64,000 nucleotides of DNA, taken from NCBI GenBank assembly GCA_963920525.1, contig OY986436.1, positions 178,409,361 through 178,473,360 on the forward strand, given 5' to 3'. The DNA comes from Dichetophora obliterata (Eukaryota > Arthropoda > Insecta > Diptera > Sciomyzidae). The stretch's first letter is position 1; the number at the start of each line of letters is the position of its first letter. Shown here one piece after another: positions 21,792 through 33,359 of the stretch. Position numbers and translations under genes: made by a program. The notes beneath the pieces are model-generated. The model saw only the letters and a program-made list of their open reading frames with translations, made no database searches and was not told the DNA's origin.

Positions 21792-23397
21792 AATGTAGTT
21801 TTAAGCATTTTTCACTGCTTAAAAAGCGACAAAATCAAAGAAAAGAACCACAAAAATAAATTCAACATAAGTTGTGCGGCTAAAAATTGTTAAACTTCCC
21901 GAAAACTTAAAAACAATGCGCTTTCGTTCCACAGGTAAATATGTCCATACGGTTTGAATTCTTTTAACAAAGGTGCTTTATTTAGTTTCTTACGATATTT
22001 TTTTAACTGATTTGTATTAGAAATGTATATATTTCTCATTAAAAAAGGGTTAAAAAATGCAAATTAGACCACGTAGATTTTCCGGCAATTTGATCAAACC
22101 ACATCTGTCAAAACACAAACACTGCTTCAGAGGCGCAGTCATTTTTCACAGTTGAATATATTTTGGCTAAAAGAGGGGCGCTCTTGTTTTCAGCATAGTG
22201 AATCAGATTTAGTATCTGTTTGTTTAATTTTTCTGATTTCTGCACAACAACTAAACAGAAACACTCAAAAAACTAAGGATTTTAAAAAATAATCTAAATT
22301 AATTTGTAATTAAAGTTCAAGTTTAGAATTTAAAGGCCTTAAAATTTAGAAAACTCAACTAAAAAATCTTGTTGTTTTTCAACAAAAATAAGCTTTATTG
22401 GTATTAAAAAAAAGGTAATGCGCGTATCTATTCCACGAGGAGTCAAACATAAAATTCCATGCATAACTCTTTAAGATATAATTTTTTTTTTAATTAGAAT
22501 TTGTCTGAAATACTAGTGTTTTCCCTTTTACGAAAGCAATACATTAAAAAGAGAATAAGTAAAAAGATAACTACATCCAGAAGTATTGTAGACAGCGAAG
22601 CCTGTGTTGGACTTACTGAGGGTTGTAATCCCCAAGCAGAGGCTGAAAGCCTCGTATTAAAAAGAGACTACTAAATACATTTAGATTTTTTTTTTATTAA
22701 ATTTGGAAAAACCTCGCGATTTTAAGTAAAAAATAGTTGTATCTTCAATGCATGTATTTTTATGTTTGCTATTTTGTTGAATAGATGCTCGTATTATCTT
22801 TCTTTTGATACCATAAAGTTTAGTTGTGTTGGAAAACTTAAAAAGTCAGCTACATTTTTAGTTCATTTTTTTCAAAGTTGGATGTCTATAACTTCTCAGC
22901 CAATTGCGAGAGATCAGAATTTTTTTTAAAAATTAGAGTTTTTGCTATTCTTGAAATGTTCCTAAAACTTTAATGCTTAAGAAAAAACTTTAATAGTTTG
23001 GGCCTTCTTTTACGATACAACCAAATACGGCCCTATGTGATTGTTTCTGTATTTGTGTGAACCACCACCAATATAGAAAATACCACACTTTTCTGCTACT
23101 GCACCACTTCCTTATATTTTACTTCTTTGGGAATAAAGAAAAAGAAAACAAAATATTTTTTATTTTTATAATAAAAACCTTTAAAAAAAAAAACAAAAAT
23201 AATTTGTTTTGTAGTTCTATAAAAATGTACATTGTAGGTGCATACTATTTTGAGTGCGTACTGAAGAAAGATATAAAATATGCAATGATTTTGTAATAAA
23301 AAATATAATAAAAAATTATCTTATATATTATTATAGTCAACTTCAATTAATTATTATAAACTTCACTATTATTATGTTTTCCTTTTCACATTGAAAA

Positions 23398-23582
23398 TGT
23401 TGTTGTTGTTGTTGTTTCTTTTGAAAAAATTCATTGTTCTAACCTGACCTAAAGCTCAATAAACGAATTTAAACTATCAAACAACTAGAATTTATATTTA
23501 AAATCAAGAATGATTTAAACTATCAAACATTTAGAATTTGTATTTAAATCATAGAAAATCAACATAATAAATAACAAGGTCG
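23398..23582. mobile_element. One-armed copy of the fold-back family
   Basis: Starts in a (GTT)n run and ends AATCAACATAATAAATAACA near 23577, matching the right arm and terminus of the element at 15341-15726. The opposite arm is missing. Confidence 0.75.
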
Positions 23583-23879
23583 TATAGAAAACTTTAATTA
23601 TTATAAACTTTAATATTCAAATAATACTTTTTTATATTAAATTTTTTTCTTATGTGTATGAAAGTATGTACTTTTGTTTCCTTTTAATAAAAAAATTATT
23701 TGTAAAAACTTAAGTTTTCATATTAATAACCAGTTTCGGTTTCGGCCGAATATTATAAAATGACCGAATATTCGGTTTCGGTCGGATACTATTCTATATA
23801 AATAATTAAATTTTTTTTTCAACGAAACAATTATTAATATATTGCCAGAACTGGGATGTAATGATTCCATTTGAAATTA

Positions 23880-24335
23880 ATTCTACCTCAATTCTAATTC
23901 CTTGGAATTAGGAATAAGTAACTGTACATCTCAATTCCACAGGAATGTAATTGGAAAAACTTCTCAATTACATTACAGAAATTGTAATTGGTAATTGGTC
24001 TCCTGAATTTCTCAGGAATGTAATTGGAAAAAATCGTCAATTCCATTACAGGAATTGTAATTGGTAATTGAACATCTCAATTCCTCGGAATGGAATTGAA
24101 AAAATTGTCAATTCCTCAGGAATGGAATTGAAAAATTTGTCATTTTCATTACAGAAATCGTAATTGGTAATTGAACGCCTGGAAGTGGCGGCCGTAGCCT
24201 AGTAGGTAGAGTGCGTGACTAAAGCTAAAAAATCGCGGTAGCCAAAGTCAAAGTCTTTCTAGGGCTGAAATGGCAAATTGTTTTTTTAATTGAACCTCTC
24301 AATTTCTAAGGAATAGAGTTGGAAAAAATCGCTTT
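23880..24335. repeat. Imperfect AATTCC/GGAATTG minisatellite
   Basis: Repeated blocks of about 80 bp share AATTGGTAATTG, TCAATTCCTC and GGAATGGAATTG (for example from 23974 and 24055). The array is interrupted by the SINE fragment at 24181-24286. Confidence 0.75.
24181..24286 (+). mobile_element. tRNA-derived SINE, internally deleted copy
   Basis: Shares GTAGCCTA-TAGGTAGAGTGCG (box A region) and the CAAAGTC-TTCYA--GCTGAAATGGC 3' part with the full copy at 33849-34189, but lacks box B and the middle. Flanked by TAATTGAACGCCT (24168-24180) and TAATTGAACCTCT (24287-24299), 11 of 13 matching. Confidence 0.75.
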
Positions 24336-24481
24336 GTTAATACATAAAATAATGAAATTATGTACAGCGGTGTGGAAGTTGTGCGAAAAGTCAGCGGAAT
24401 TGGACCGAGTATCGCAGCAGCTCTATATTTAGTTCTAACTTAAAATGTGACATTTAATTAAAATATTGGTATCTTCGATAA

Positions 24482-27400
24482 TACATTTATTTGCCCTGCC
24501 ATAAGTTCTTTTACAATACTTTTTGGTCCCACTGTAGCAAAATAATACTTAGAATGATACCGTTATCTCTTTTTATATCAAAAGCTCATGCAAGAGGAAC
24601 AATTTGCAATTTAGTTCGATTGCATGTTTTGAGTAGAAACCAGAGATAAAGAGATGGGAAACTCCGTTGGAGAGGGAAAGCACTATGTTCGATTTTACGT
24701 AAAATTGGCTCCAATACTAGCACAAAACATTTAGAAGTGGTCGTAAAATCAACGGAAAACAACCCTGGTTTATGGTAGATTGAAGAATTTCACCAGTTAC
24801 GTTTGAGGTCCGATAACTGTAAAAATGCATATTATTGGAACAAAATGGGTAACAAAAGGAATACCAAAAAAAGACTTCGGAAATGCAATGGAAAGCATAC
24901 CTGAAACATCATGGTGAAATTATCTTAGAATAATTACACCATAGGAATAAGTCCAAGCAGTGTTGCCGTTAGGAAAAATTTATGGATACTTTTTTCATAC
25001 TCATATATGAATATATGTTTTTATTTGCAAAAATATAAAAAAGGAGGTATTTCTTTAAATTCAACAAAAACTTTAAGAAAAGTTATGACATTAAGACATT
25101 TTTGGACAGTACTTTTTGGACAATAACGATAAGACCAGTAGATTTTTTTTGGGAACAAGTAAAGGTATATTGTTTTGCAAAATACTTAAAAACGAATAAT
25201 TTTTAAATTTAATATAAACAAAGGGCAATAGCAACCCATTTTATTTATATTACACTTAACTGAATAAGCTATTAAATTACTTTTTTATGTATTTATATAT
25301 TATTTTGTATCATAGCTGTTAAATAATTATTACTAATCGTATTCATTAGCAATTCGATTATTTTTTTAAAATTGTAAAATAATTGATTTTCTGTTTATAA
25401 TCGTAATATAATTATAAAAATCGCAAAATAATTACGATTACTTTAGATGTAGAAAATAACCAAAAATAATTAAAAGTAATCAAGAAAAATAATCAGAGAA
25501 CTTTTAGAAATTATGTTTGATTCTTTTTTTTTATTATGTATAGCAGCGGTAACAGAGAAGGAACCATGAACCCAAAGTTCATACGGTAGCTCCCAACACT
25601 TTTGTTAATAAAACTGATTAAGTTTCCGTATAACTGTTATTCGTATAACTGTGTTAACTGAAAAAGCCGTATCAGCGTATGGGCAATTTCAGTTAATAAT
25701 GACTGGTTGCACTTCACAACCTCACCGTTGAAACGATGCGAGTCGACATCAAACAGAATCAAAAATAATTTCTAAAAGTAGTCGGATTATTGTTTCTTGA
25801 TTACTTTTTATTCTCTTTGATTATTTTCGTAATTCCAAGTAGAATTAATTATTTTTTGATTATTTGTAATCGAAATCAATTACTTATCAAAAACATCTCC
25901 CTCAAGGATTATATAACGATTTTAATTATTTTTAAAATCGCTATTTAACAGTTATGTTTTGTATATAGTTTTTTGTATAAATATCAAACTTTTACAATTA
26001 ATATTATAAACATAATTTATACAAAATATAAAAATAACACAAAATATAACAGACTGAAGTACTGAAAATACTGAAAAAGCAGGTTGTCTAAAATTTTTAT
26101 TTTCTATTTCTTCTTAAACTTTCAAAAGTATAGTTTTTGAGAATTTACTGTTAAATTTTTGTAAGGATACTGACGTTATCTCCACTTCTATAGCCGTTTT
26201 AGCAGGTATCGAGCGCATAGCAGAGATATACATACTCACTCTCTTAACACTCATTTATCTCAAAACTACTTTTTTCGGCAATGTATTGTATCGAAAACAA
26301 AAGCTATTCAGCCGAATCATCTGAAATTTTAATATGTTATTTACATCAGTAGCTTTCGCTATCAACATTTAAAAAATCGTATATTTTACACTGAATAACC
26401 AGTAAAAACCCTGTTTTGGGACTTAAATTTCAAAAGTGCGTCATAATCAAAAATTCTTATTGTTCATTATTTTAACTTTTAAAAAAATAAATCCTATTAT
26501 TTTATACATGTTCATGCTTTGTTTCTTACTATTACATTTTAACAAAGCTATTTGTTAGTCTTCAAATTAAATAAATGGAATTGCTATTAAAGCTTAAAAA
26601 ATTGGGTTTCAGTACTTTAATATGTGGATACTTTTTTCTGAAGTGGATACATTTGTGACTTTTTCATGGATACTTTTTTTAGAATCGTCGCGGCAACACT
26701 GATCTGAGGTGAACTCACGTACACAATAAATGAGTTTCACCAAAGTACATAAAAATGGAAAAAACATATGTTTTGACGTCACAAAATTTAAGTTTCCTAT
26801 CTCTTTATCTCTGGTAGAAACCTTGGAGAGGGGCGTCGAAGAAAACCGAATAGCTTTAATAGTGCTGCACAAGTGCGGAAAGAGTGCTAGTCAAGTTTTC
26901 GAGTTGTTAAAACACCTCAAAATAATAAGAATGTTCGTCTATCGGACTATTGATCGTTTCAGCGAATCGCCAAGAGTAGATGACAGAGAAAGAAGTGGTC
27001 GTCCGTGCGTTTCCCGTACCGGTTCGGTCATAAAAGCTGTGCGAGAAGGAATTCGTCAAAATCCCCTCAGGAAACACAAAATTATGGCCAGAGTCTCTGG
27101 CCTAGAGAAATGAATATATATACCAGATCCATGTCAAGACTTATTCGAGATGAAAGCCTTTTGACGGTCAACATCTCATCAATGAACGCCACGATTAAAA
27201 ACTATTAGGATCGAAATATGCAAGCGGATTCTTCAGTGGCACGCAGAAAATGGCCACGAAAACATTCCTTTTACGGACGCAAGAACATCCAAAGAACCTA
27301 AAAATGCTGTTCCAAGGGTTCAAAGATGTCATCATCCTGCTTCAGTCAAGGTTTAGTGGGGAGTCTCTCATCAAGGTACCACATCTTTGCATTTCTGTGA

Positions 27401-27820
27401 GAAAGGGATAAAAGCTGGAGGAAAAGTGTATCAAAATGATGTCTTAAAGTGTGTGGTAAGGGGTTTAAGCAATACCCTTTTCAATGGACAGAAATGGTTT
27501 TTCAACAGGATTGTGCTCCAGCACACAAGACCAAAGCCACTTAGGATTGGTTGAGGTGCAATATTTCGGATTTTATCGCAGCGGAAGAATGTCCTTCGGG
27601 GAGCCTGGATCTGAATCCATTGGATTACTCTTTGTGGTTAGAGTTGGAAAGCATCGTATGCAAAAAATCTCACCGAAATGTGGAGAGTCTCAAACGTAGT
27701 TTGATCAATACAGCGTCAGCGATGCCGAAGGAAAAGGAACGTGCCGCTATACCCAAATGGCCAAAACGTTTACGGGCTTGCGCTCGCTTCATGGTAGCCC
27801 ATTTCTTTTTTACAACCTAA
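24482..27820 (+). mobile_element. maT-like mariner split by a hAT insertion
   Basis: The 5' part (about 24482-24640, with TTTGCCCTGCCATAAGTTCT) and the transposase (26822-27820) are separated by the hAT element 24641-26813. The transposase is broken. Its N-terminal helix-turn-helix reads VLHKCGKSASQVFELLKHLK (26860-26920), then DRERSGRPCVSRTGSV, then RKHKIMARVSG. Downstream pieces include WHAENGHENIPFTD, HHPASVKVWWGVSHQGTT, LHFCEKGIKAGGKVYQNDVL, a shifted FQQDCAPAHKTKA, and LDLNPLDYSLW (27605-27640). The spacing to the last Asp fits the D37D (maT) group. I could not find its right inverted repeat. Confidence 0.8.
24641..26813. mobile_element. hAT-like composite element, copy A (2173 bp)
   Basis: Ends CAGAGATAAAGAGATGGGAA (24641) and the complement of CAGAGATAAAGAGATAGGAA (ending 26813) are flanked by identical GTAGAAAC at 24633-24640 and 26814-26821. 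A second hAT-like pair of ends, CAGTGTTGCCG (24958) and CGGCAACACTG (ending 26701), lies inside. The interior has inverted TA-rich arms (about 25420-25520 and 25760-25860) around a 200-bp core absent from copy B. No transposase is seen. Confidence 0.88.
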
Positions 27821-28145
27821 GCCCCTGCACCACGCCAAGGAAGCTATTCTCGCAGGGGAAATTTAGGGATAATAAGCATACTTCTTTGTAGTTGACTGAA
27901 CTGTAATTTTTCATATGGATAAGAATGTGTTCGAATGTATCAGCTTCCCGCCAGTATCGAAAGCATCAATTGGCCCATTCACGCTAGCTACTTCAATAGT
28001 TCTATACGCACTAGCTTCTTTTTTGATCCAAGGCCATGCATAAAATTGTAAGTTAAATTAACTTTCGGCTCGTTTGTTTCTTGTTTATGTGTTTAACGTC
28101 ATGAATGACTCATAAAACTTGCTCTAACAAAATCATACTTCGAAG
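27821..28145. other. Unassigned
   Basis: Contains a CCCCTGC/GCAGGGG stem (27824-27859) just past the mariner transposase stop. Nothing else is recognised. Confidence 0.3.
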
Positions 28146-28733
28146 CATGGTAGAATAACACAGGTATCTCGCGGCTAATCGTGATCTCTTTGACAATACT
28201 ACCAGAATTGTCAAAATCAGTTTTTTCTTAAAGAAAAAAAAAAAAATAACAGCGAAATATTAAATTACACCGATTGGATATTTTTGTGTTGTGTTTAAAA
28301 ACCTGAATAAAAGTGAATTACTTATTTTTTTGAAATTCAATGAAGTGCGTGTTGTGCCAAAAACATTTGTGCAAGGAAAATGGTCCGAGTTTTCGTGTTC
28401 CAACTGACGAGCCTAGAAGACAACGATGGAACATGTTCCTAAAAGATGCTCGTGTTTGCCATCGAAAGCGTAGTTTGCCATCCACCACCATCCAAATTTA
28501 ATAACAACCAAATAAATTACTTCAATAGCTGAACAAAATCCTATTTTAATTGATTGATCAATAAAAAATTAAGAAAGCAAAATAGTTTCAGCCATGACAG
28601 ATTCAAATTTTTTAATTTTTACTTTCTCATCGCATTCTCATCGGTTGCAGATTTTGTATGAGCTGTCAGTTGCCTATTAACAGTTATGGTAGTTCGCTCT
28701 CATCCGTGCGACTACCTCTATTCTTCTACCATG
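28146..28733. mobile_element. P-superfamily-like element, 588 bp
   Basis: Ends CATGGTAGAATAACACAGG (28146) and CCTCTATTCTTCTACCATG (ending 28733) are inverted, with two mismatches in 19. They are flanked by the perfect 8-bp duplication CTTCGAAG (28138-28145 and 28734-28741). A CATG start, 8-bp duplication and a THAP-like N-terminal coding piece are the hallmarks of P transposons. The element is too short to encode a transposase, so it is non-autonomous. A short TTTGACAAT/ATTGTCAAA hairpin lies near the left end (28190-28220). Confidence 0.8.
28340..28501 (+). pseudogene. THAP-like zinc-finger fragment inside the P-like element
   Basis: A 53-residue frame starting MKCVLCQKHLCKENG. The first Cys pair (C3, C6), the SFRVPTDE motif matching the THAP FHRFPxD pattern, and the invariant Trp (W30) are in order. 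The distal C-X2-H pair is absent: the frame runs into CHRKRSLPS and stops. P transposases begin with a THAP DNA-binding domain, so this is read as a truncated transposase N-terminus. A host THAP gene is unlikely because the frame lies wholly between the transposon ends. Confidence 0.65.
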
Positions 28734-28741
28734 CTTCGAAG

Positions 28742-29940
28742 TAATTTATTCGAGAAAAAGTAACATATAAAGCTTTCAGTTTCATTGAGCAACATGAAGA
28801 AAATATCGTGTCGAAAAAATATATATATATATATTAAATAAACAATATCAATCAGTCTGCCTACGTTTTTTTTTTGTTTAAATATCAACTAGTGAAAAAG
28901 CTGGATCTTCATGACTAGTTAAGCAACAAGGGAAGAGGTGCGTAAAAGGTAGCAATTGACCCCTTTCAATATAATTCTAATGAACAGTTATCCACTTGAA
29001 TGCAAAGAAGGTCGATTGAAGTGGAACTAGTACCGGCTACCTAGCGGCTAGTGAAATCACTAGTTTTGTACTAGAATGACACTACAGTGTTGTCTAAGAA
29101 AATGCAGTTTCTGAAACTTGAAACTGATATATGGGAAAATATTATTTTTTTAGTCATATATACATTGTTCTGTTAAAGAAATATATGCAAAATCGTACAT
29201 CGGATCTATTTTCCTGAAATAGACTAACATTTTCGTAAAATATCGGATCATCGAATTCAAGAATGAAAATCGGAACAAATCCTATATATCGTACCATATG
29301 GCAACACTGTACTCTTCCAGTAAATTTGCCGATCGTAAAAGTTAGCATTTTACAGTAATATTATGAATAATTTATTTACTAAAACTAAAAAATTCCGTGC
29401 TTTTTCACTTCTTTATTACAAGAAAACATTTTTTCTACTTTTCATTGTATCATTATAATTTTAAAATAAAATTTTTTTTTTAATCAACTTAACTGATTCT
29501 ACAGCTTTGCATTGAAAATTCTCGAACTCTTACAACTGCTCGAAAAAAAATTGGCCTCATCTTCAAGGTGAAAGTTTAAAGTTATCGGATCCGAAGTATT
29601 TTGAGGAATCAGAAAAATGATAGCTCAATAAAAAACAATATATTATAAAAAAACTTTACAAAAAGCGCAACTTAAGAAACAAGTATCTTACCAAAAAAAA
29701 AGCAATTGACAAAAGTTTTATTTGAAAAGCACGTCTAAAGTGCCTTATTTCTAAAAAATTAAGTTTAAGTCACACAATTCATTCATACTCAGTAAATCAT
29801 TCATAACAGTAGTGTAAACAACATTATAGAAAAATAAGAAAAACGATTGTAGAAGCTTGACTTGGGATGACAAAAGAGACCAATCCTTGGGATCATATTA
29901 GAATGCACTTGCAAATTGTGTGTTTTCACATATTGGATAT
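28742..29940. other. Mostly unassigned, includes a possible 215-bp MITE
   Basis: CAGTGTTG (29095) and CAACACTG (ending 29309) could be ends of a small hAT-like MITE, but no matching flanking duplication is present. A (TA)n run lies at 28820-28836. No coding signature is seen. Confidence 0.35.
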
Positions 29941-30488
29941 ACAGTGATGTGCAAAGAAATAGGGACACTTGTATTTAAAGCTGCATGAATTATATACAAA
30001 GTGCCCCAGAATAGCATTAATTCTCTCGGATGGTGATTCTCCTTGATTAAGCTAGTAAGAAAATGCAAGGCTCCCTCCCCCCTTCGGCAGCTAGAGAGGA
30101 AAAACTGGAAATTATATGTCATTACATTTTACTCCATATTTAATGTATCTCTTAAGCGATTTCCAAAGTCAATAGCATCTTGAAAAAGCGACTACATGAC
30201 TTTCAAATTAATGATGCAAAAGCCGTTTTCTAATCTCACCACACTCAAAGCTTACTGGTGTTTTACTGGTTGCTCATCTGTCGATGTTCTTGGTCGTCTT
30301 TAATAAGGTACGTCTTCGTCGCTATCCCCTCCCTTTTTGAACTTCTTGTAGCACTCGAACACTCTTGTTCTTAATAGAGCTTGGTCATCAAAAATCGGAA
30401 ACATTCTTTGAAATCTTTGTTGTTCACGAAAACGTGTACCACTGGTAACCCACTGACATAATGACATGAAATTTGACACAGATGTCAC
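29941..30488 (-). mobile_element. Tc1/mariner relics
   Basis: Near 29940, CAGTGATGTGCAAAGAAATA resembles a Tc1-type terminus. On the minus strand 30400-30270 reads ALLRTRVFECYKKFKKG followed, after a shift or stop, by RRPRTSTDE. This is the N-terminal DNA-binding region of a mariner transposase (family RTRVFEWHKRFKEG and SGRPSTS). The catalytic domain is missing. Confidence 0.6.
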
Positions 30489-30669
30489 TTATTTTAGTAC
30501 AACTTATCATTTTTGTTTAGAAAAATTTATTTTTGATCGTTTCTTAAGTGCTTCTTTTAAGATACTGTATGAGTAAATGAAATATCACAATTATATATTT
30601 AAAGTAATGCGCATCTTATTAAAAGATACACTCATATCAAAATTATATTTTGACACAACTTATTGTATA

Positions 30670-32218
30670 CAGTGTGACCAGAGTGGAATATTATATTCCA
30701 CTTTGGCATATTTAAACTTCGGGAAGCATATTTTTTTTTTTTAAAAATATGCAGCATTAAAAGTGGAATATTTTTCGTACGATTATATTTTTCAAAATTC
30801 ACAAAAATTGCAATAAAAAATGTCTATTTGGTTACTAAATGGTTATTTTTTGGCTATCGATACTTTATATTTTTTCATCTCTGAACCATCTTGTAAAACG
30901 CAATATAAGGAATTCATTTTGTGGTTAACTTCTTCGTTGTCAATTTTATTGCAATTCATTTAATAACTTCACGCAGCTTTAAAAGTGAAGTAAATTTGCT
31001 TATATGTTTGTTTGGCTAGATTTTTTTATGGATTATGTTACAGCAGTAAGTAATTTACTTCAGAAAACATTAGGGGTATTCACGATGTGTTGTATTTTCC
31101 CTTGTATTGTGCATTTTTGATAAGTTTGATATATGTAGTAAATTTTGTAATATAACAAAAACAAAATGCACAGTTTTCAAAATACAACCCTGTGGAAAAT
31201 ATACAACGATGGAACACTATTGTATTCTGTGTAAATTTCGTTGTGTATTGGATCAGCTGTTTGTACAAGCATTTCTACTCAGCATGGAGCAAGCTAAAGG
31301 CTACGCTGTTTATTTAACAAAAATCAATATAATTTATTCTTTCATATTAATTTTCGTATGATTTCCTTTAGTTAAATGATGATTTAAATTAATATTTCCA
31401 AACAGAAGTACATACAAAAATCAGCTGATTTTAAAAATATAATATGTACTTTACTGAAGGTTCGATCACAATAAGTTGTAAGTATTGTAAATTTTGCAAA
31501 AATATATCACAAATGCACCACATCGTGAATACCACTATTATTGCTAACAATAGCTATTTCTTTTAACTATTTGAAAATATGGATTCAAAACAATAAAACA
31601 GAAAAAAAGTTATTGATCAAAGTTCGGAATCTGAAGAATTATCAAAATTTGTGCTTTTCTCGCTTAGCTTACCATTTAGCAATGCTGAGGTTGAGTGATT
31701 TTTTAGTTATATGAATCTTTCTTTTTTAAACGAAAATTCGAAATAGAATGCAAGAAAAACTCTGAAATAATTTGTTGAATGTAAAAACATGGCTGCATGT
31801 TCAAAAAAAGTGATGTAATACCTATCAAATACCAGATATCTTAATAAAAAAAATTTAGAAATGCGAATTTCTATGATAATAATACAAGCAACAATTTAAG
31901 AATTGACCTCGAAGATGTGCCTGAATTTTAGTTTTGTATATTGTATATCGTTACTTAAAATTCAAAAAACCATAACTATGTTTATAATTTTTTATAGGAG
32001 AAGAAAATAAATTTAAGCGTGATAGTAATCAAATAAATAAATGTTTTTAAACTTGCCTCTGTGTTTGTTTTTATATGCATATTTAGACTTATTTAGATAT
32101 ATATCTTTGAAATTGAAAGTGGAATATTTTTGTGGAATATAAAAATTGAAAGTGGAATATTTAGCATATTTTTTTTTAACAAAAAGCATATTTTTTCAAA
32201 AATCTTCTGGTCACACTG
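30670..32218. mobile_element. hAT-like element with CAGTGTGACCAGA ends (1549 bp)
   Basis: Left end CAGTGTGACCAGA (30670) and right end TCTGGTCACACTG (ending 32218) are inverted. Subterminal GTGGAATAT repeats occur at both ends. The flanking octamers ATTGTATA and AACTTATA match at only 5 of 8 positions, so the duplication is decayed or the limits are slightly off. It contains MITE M1 copy 3. No transposase is seen. Confidence 0.6.
31072..31536. mobile_element. MITE family M1-like, copy 3
   Basis: Ends AGGGGTATTCACGATGTG and CACATCGTGAATACCACT, flanked by ATT on both sides (31069-31071, 31537-31539). Only the first 13 bases of the ends match copies 1 and 2; the interior differs, so it is a sister family. 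Confidence 0.75.
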
Positions 32219-32747
32219 AACTTATATCTTTTTTGTGCATTTTAAGCTTTAATTTTTTCATGTGCACATTCAATTTGTTGTTTGCATTTCATAGCAGTTA
32301 TTTGAGTTATCGTTGCTATTGCAACCTTTCAAATTGTTGTTATTGCTGTTTCTGTTGTTGTTTACTTTTTTCTTCGTCTGAATTGTGGTAGTTCGTTCAT
32401 TCATTGTGATTGTTAATTAGTTGATGAAATGTGTCATTGTTTTCTATTCTCGTGTCGACCAGGATGGCTTTGAAGCAACAACAACAATAATAACAACAAC
32501 AACAACAAGAACACTAACAATGAATCAATCACCCCTTTCCCATATGAGTGTGTGCAGCAGAGGGCGTAGTTGAACTTTGCTTACTTTTTGTGATGTCCTT
32601 GAAAGAGAAGTTTAGTATTTATTTGTTAACTTGTGCGCTTCCGCTTAACTTAGCAAATTAAAGTTTTTTTTTAACATTTGAAGCTAACAAGCTCTTTGTT
32701 GTTTAAGCCAATATTTATGAATGATAATTTGTTTTTCACTATATTCA
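32219..32747. repeat. Opposed (GTT)n and (CAA)n tracts
   Basis: TTGTTGTTATTGC and TTGTTGTTT at 32333-32366 and an AACAACAACAATAATAACAA run at 32477-32510 could pair over a loop of about 110 bp, a layout like that of the fold-back family. The rest is unassigned. Confidence 0.5.
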
Positions 32748-33028
32748 TATATATGAGCCGTTTATTTTGTAAGTGGGACAAGACCATTTTATAAAAAATT
32801 GAGATAATGATAGTTACACATACAACTTCATATAATCTTGTTATCTGCAAGCAATGTATAGCAAAAAAAAAAAAAAAATCAGATTTCCTAATATTTCGGG
32901 GAAGAAAGTTTTAGGTATAAACGGTTTTGTAAATATGTTTATTTTGAAAGTGGTGCAAGTCCATCTCAAACTATTTTTAACCGAATATATTACGGCAAAA
33001 TTTTAAATTATAAATATAAGTATATCAT

Positions 33029-33359
33029 GAATTAAGATTGTGAGCTTTAGATCAAGTGAGTTTTTCAAGAAGGCAACAACAACAACAACAACTCTGTATA
33101 GAGTCAATCACTTAGCTGACTAGACAGTCTGTTTCGGAAATCGCTACATATTCCTCTTCAGCAGTCTTTGAGTGATTAAGCTGTTATCAACTCACTGTTT
33201 AAACTAGCATATGAATGTACAGATCCTCTAATTCATTCCTATGAATTGTATGACTGCTAATCATATGACACTTCAAAGCAGTAGGCCATTTTGGATCACC
33301 GCCATCAACTCTATCAAGGGTTGCCATCTGTTCTAGTTGCTTCTTCATTTATTTCAAGT
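33029..33359. mobile_element. Copy of the fold-back family of 38986-39411, inverted and one-armed
   Basis: Contains TTGTGAGCTTTAGATCAAGT, a (CAA)n run and CTCTGTATAGAGTCAATCAC, the complement of 39331-39397, and ends with TAGTTGCTTCTTC, the complement of 39081-39093. It is bracketed by the direct repeat ATAAGTATATCAT (33016-33028 and 33360-33372). Confidence 0.7.

Larger units (their letters stand above)
19753..23791. mobile_element. 4.0-kb hAT-like element, non-autonomous, with nested MITEs
   Basis: Inverted ends TAGTGTCTGACCGAA (19753) and TTCGGTCGGATACTA (ending 23791) are flanked by TTCTTTAT (19745-19752) and TTCTATAT (23792-23799), an 8-bp duplication with one change, as hAT elements make. 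Both ends are rich in CCGAATATTCGG and TTTCGG repeats. No transposase is seen. It contains two 0.4-kb MITEs, a 151-bp tandem repeat and a fold-back fragment. Bases 21792-23397 hold nothing else that I can assign. Confidence 0.75.

Noticed and set aside
23057..23296. 79-codon plus-strand frame as a gene
   Set aside because: Low-complexity Lys/Phe/Ile composition from AT-rich DNA within a hAT element.
29095..29309. hAT-like MITE with CAGTGTTG ends
   Set aside because: Only 8 matched terminal bases and no flanking duplication; not called as a separate element.
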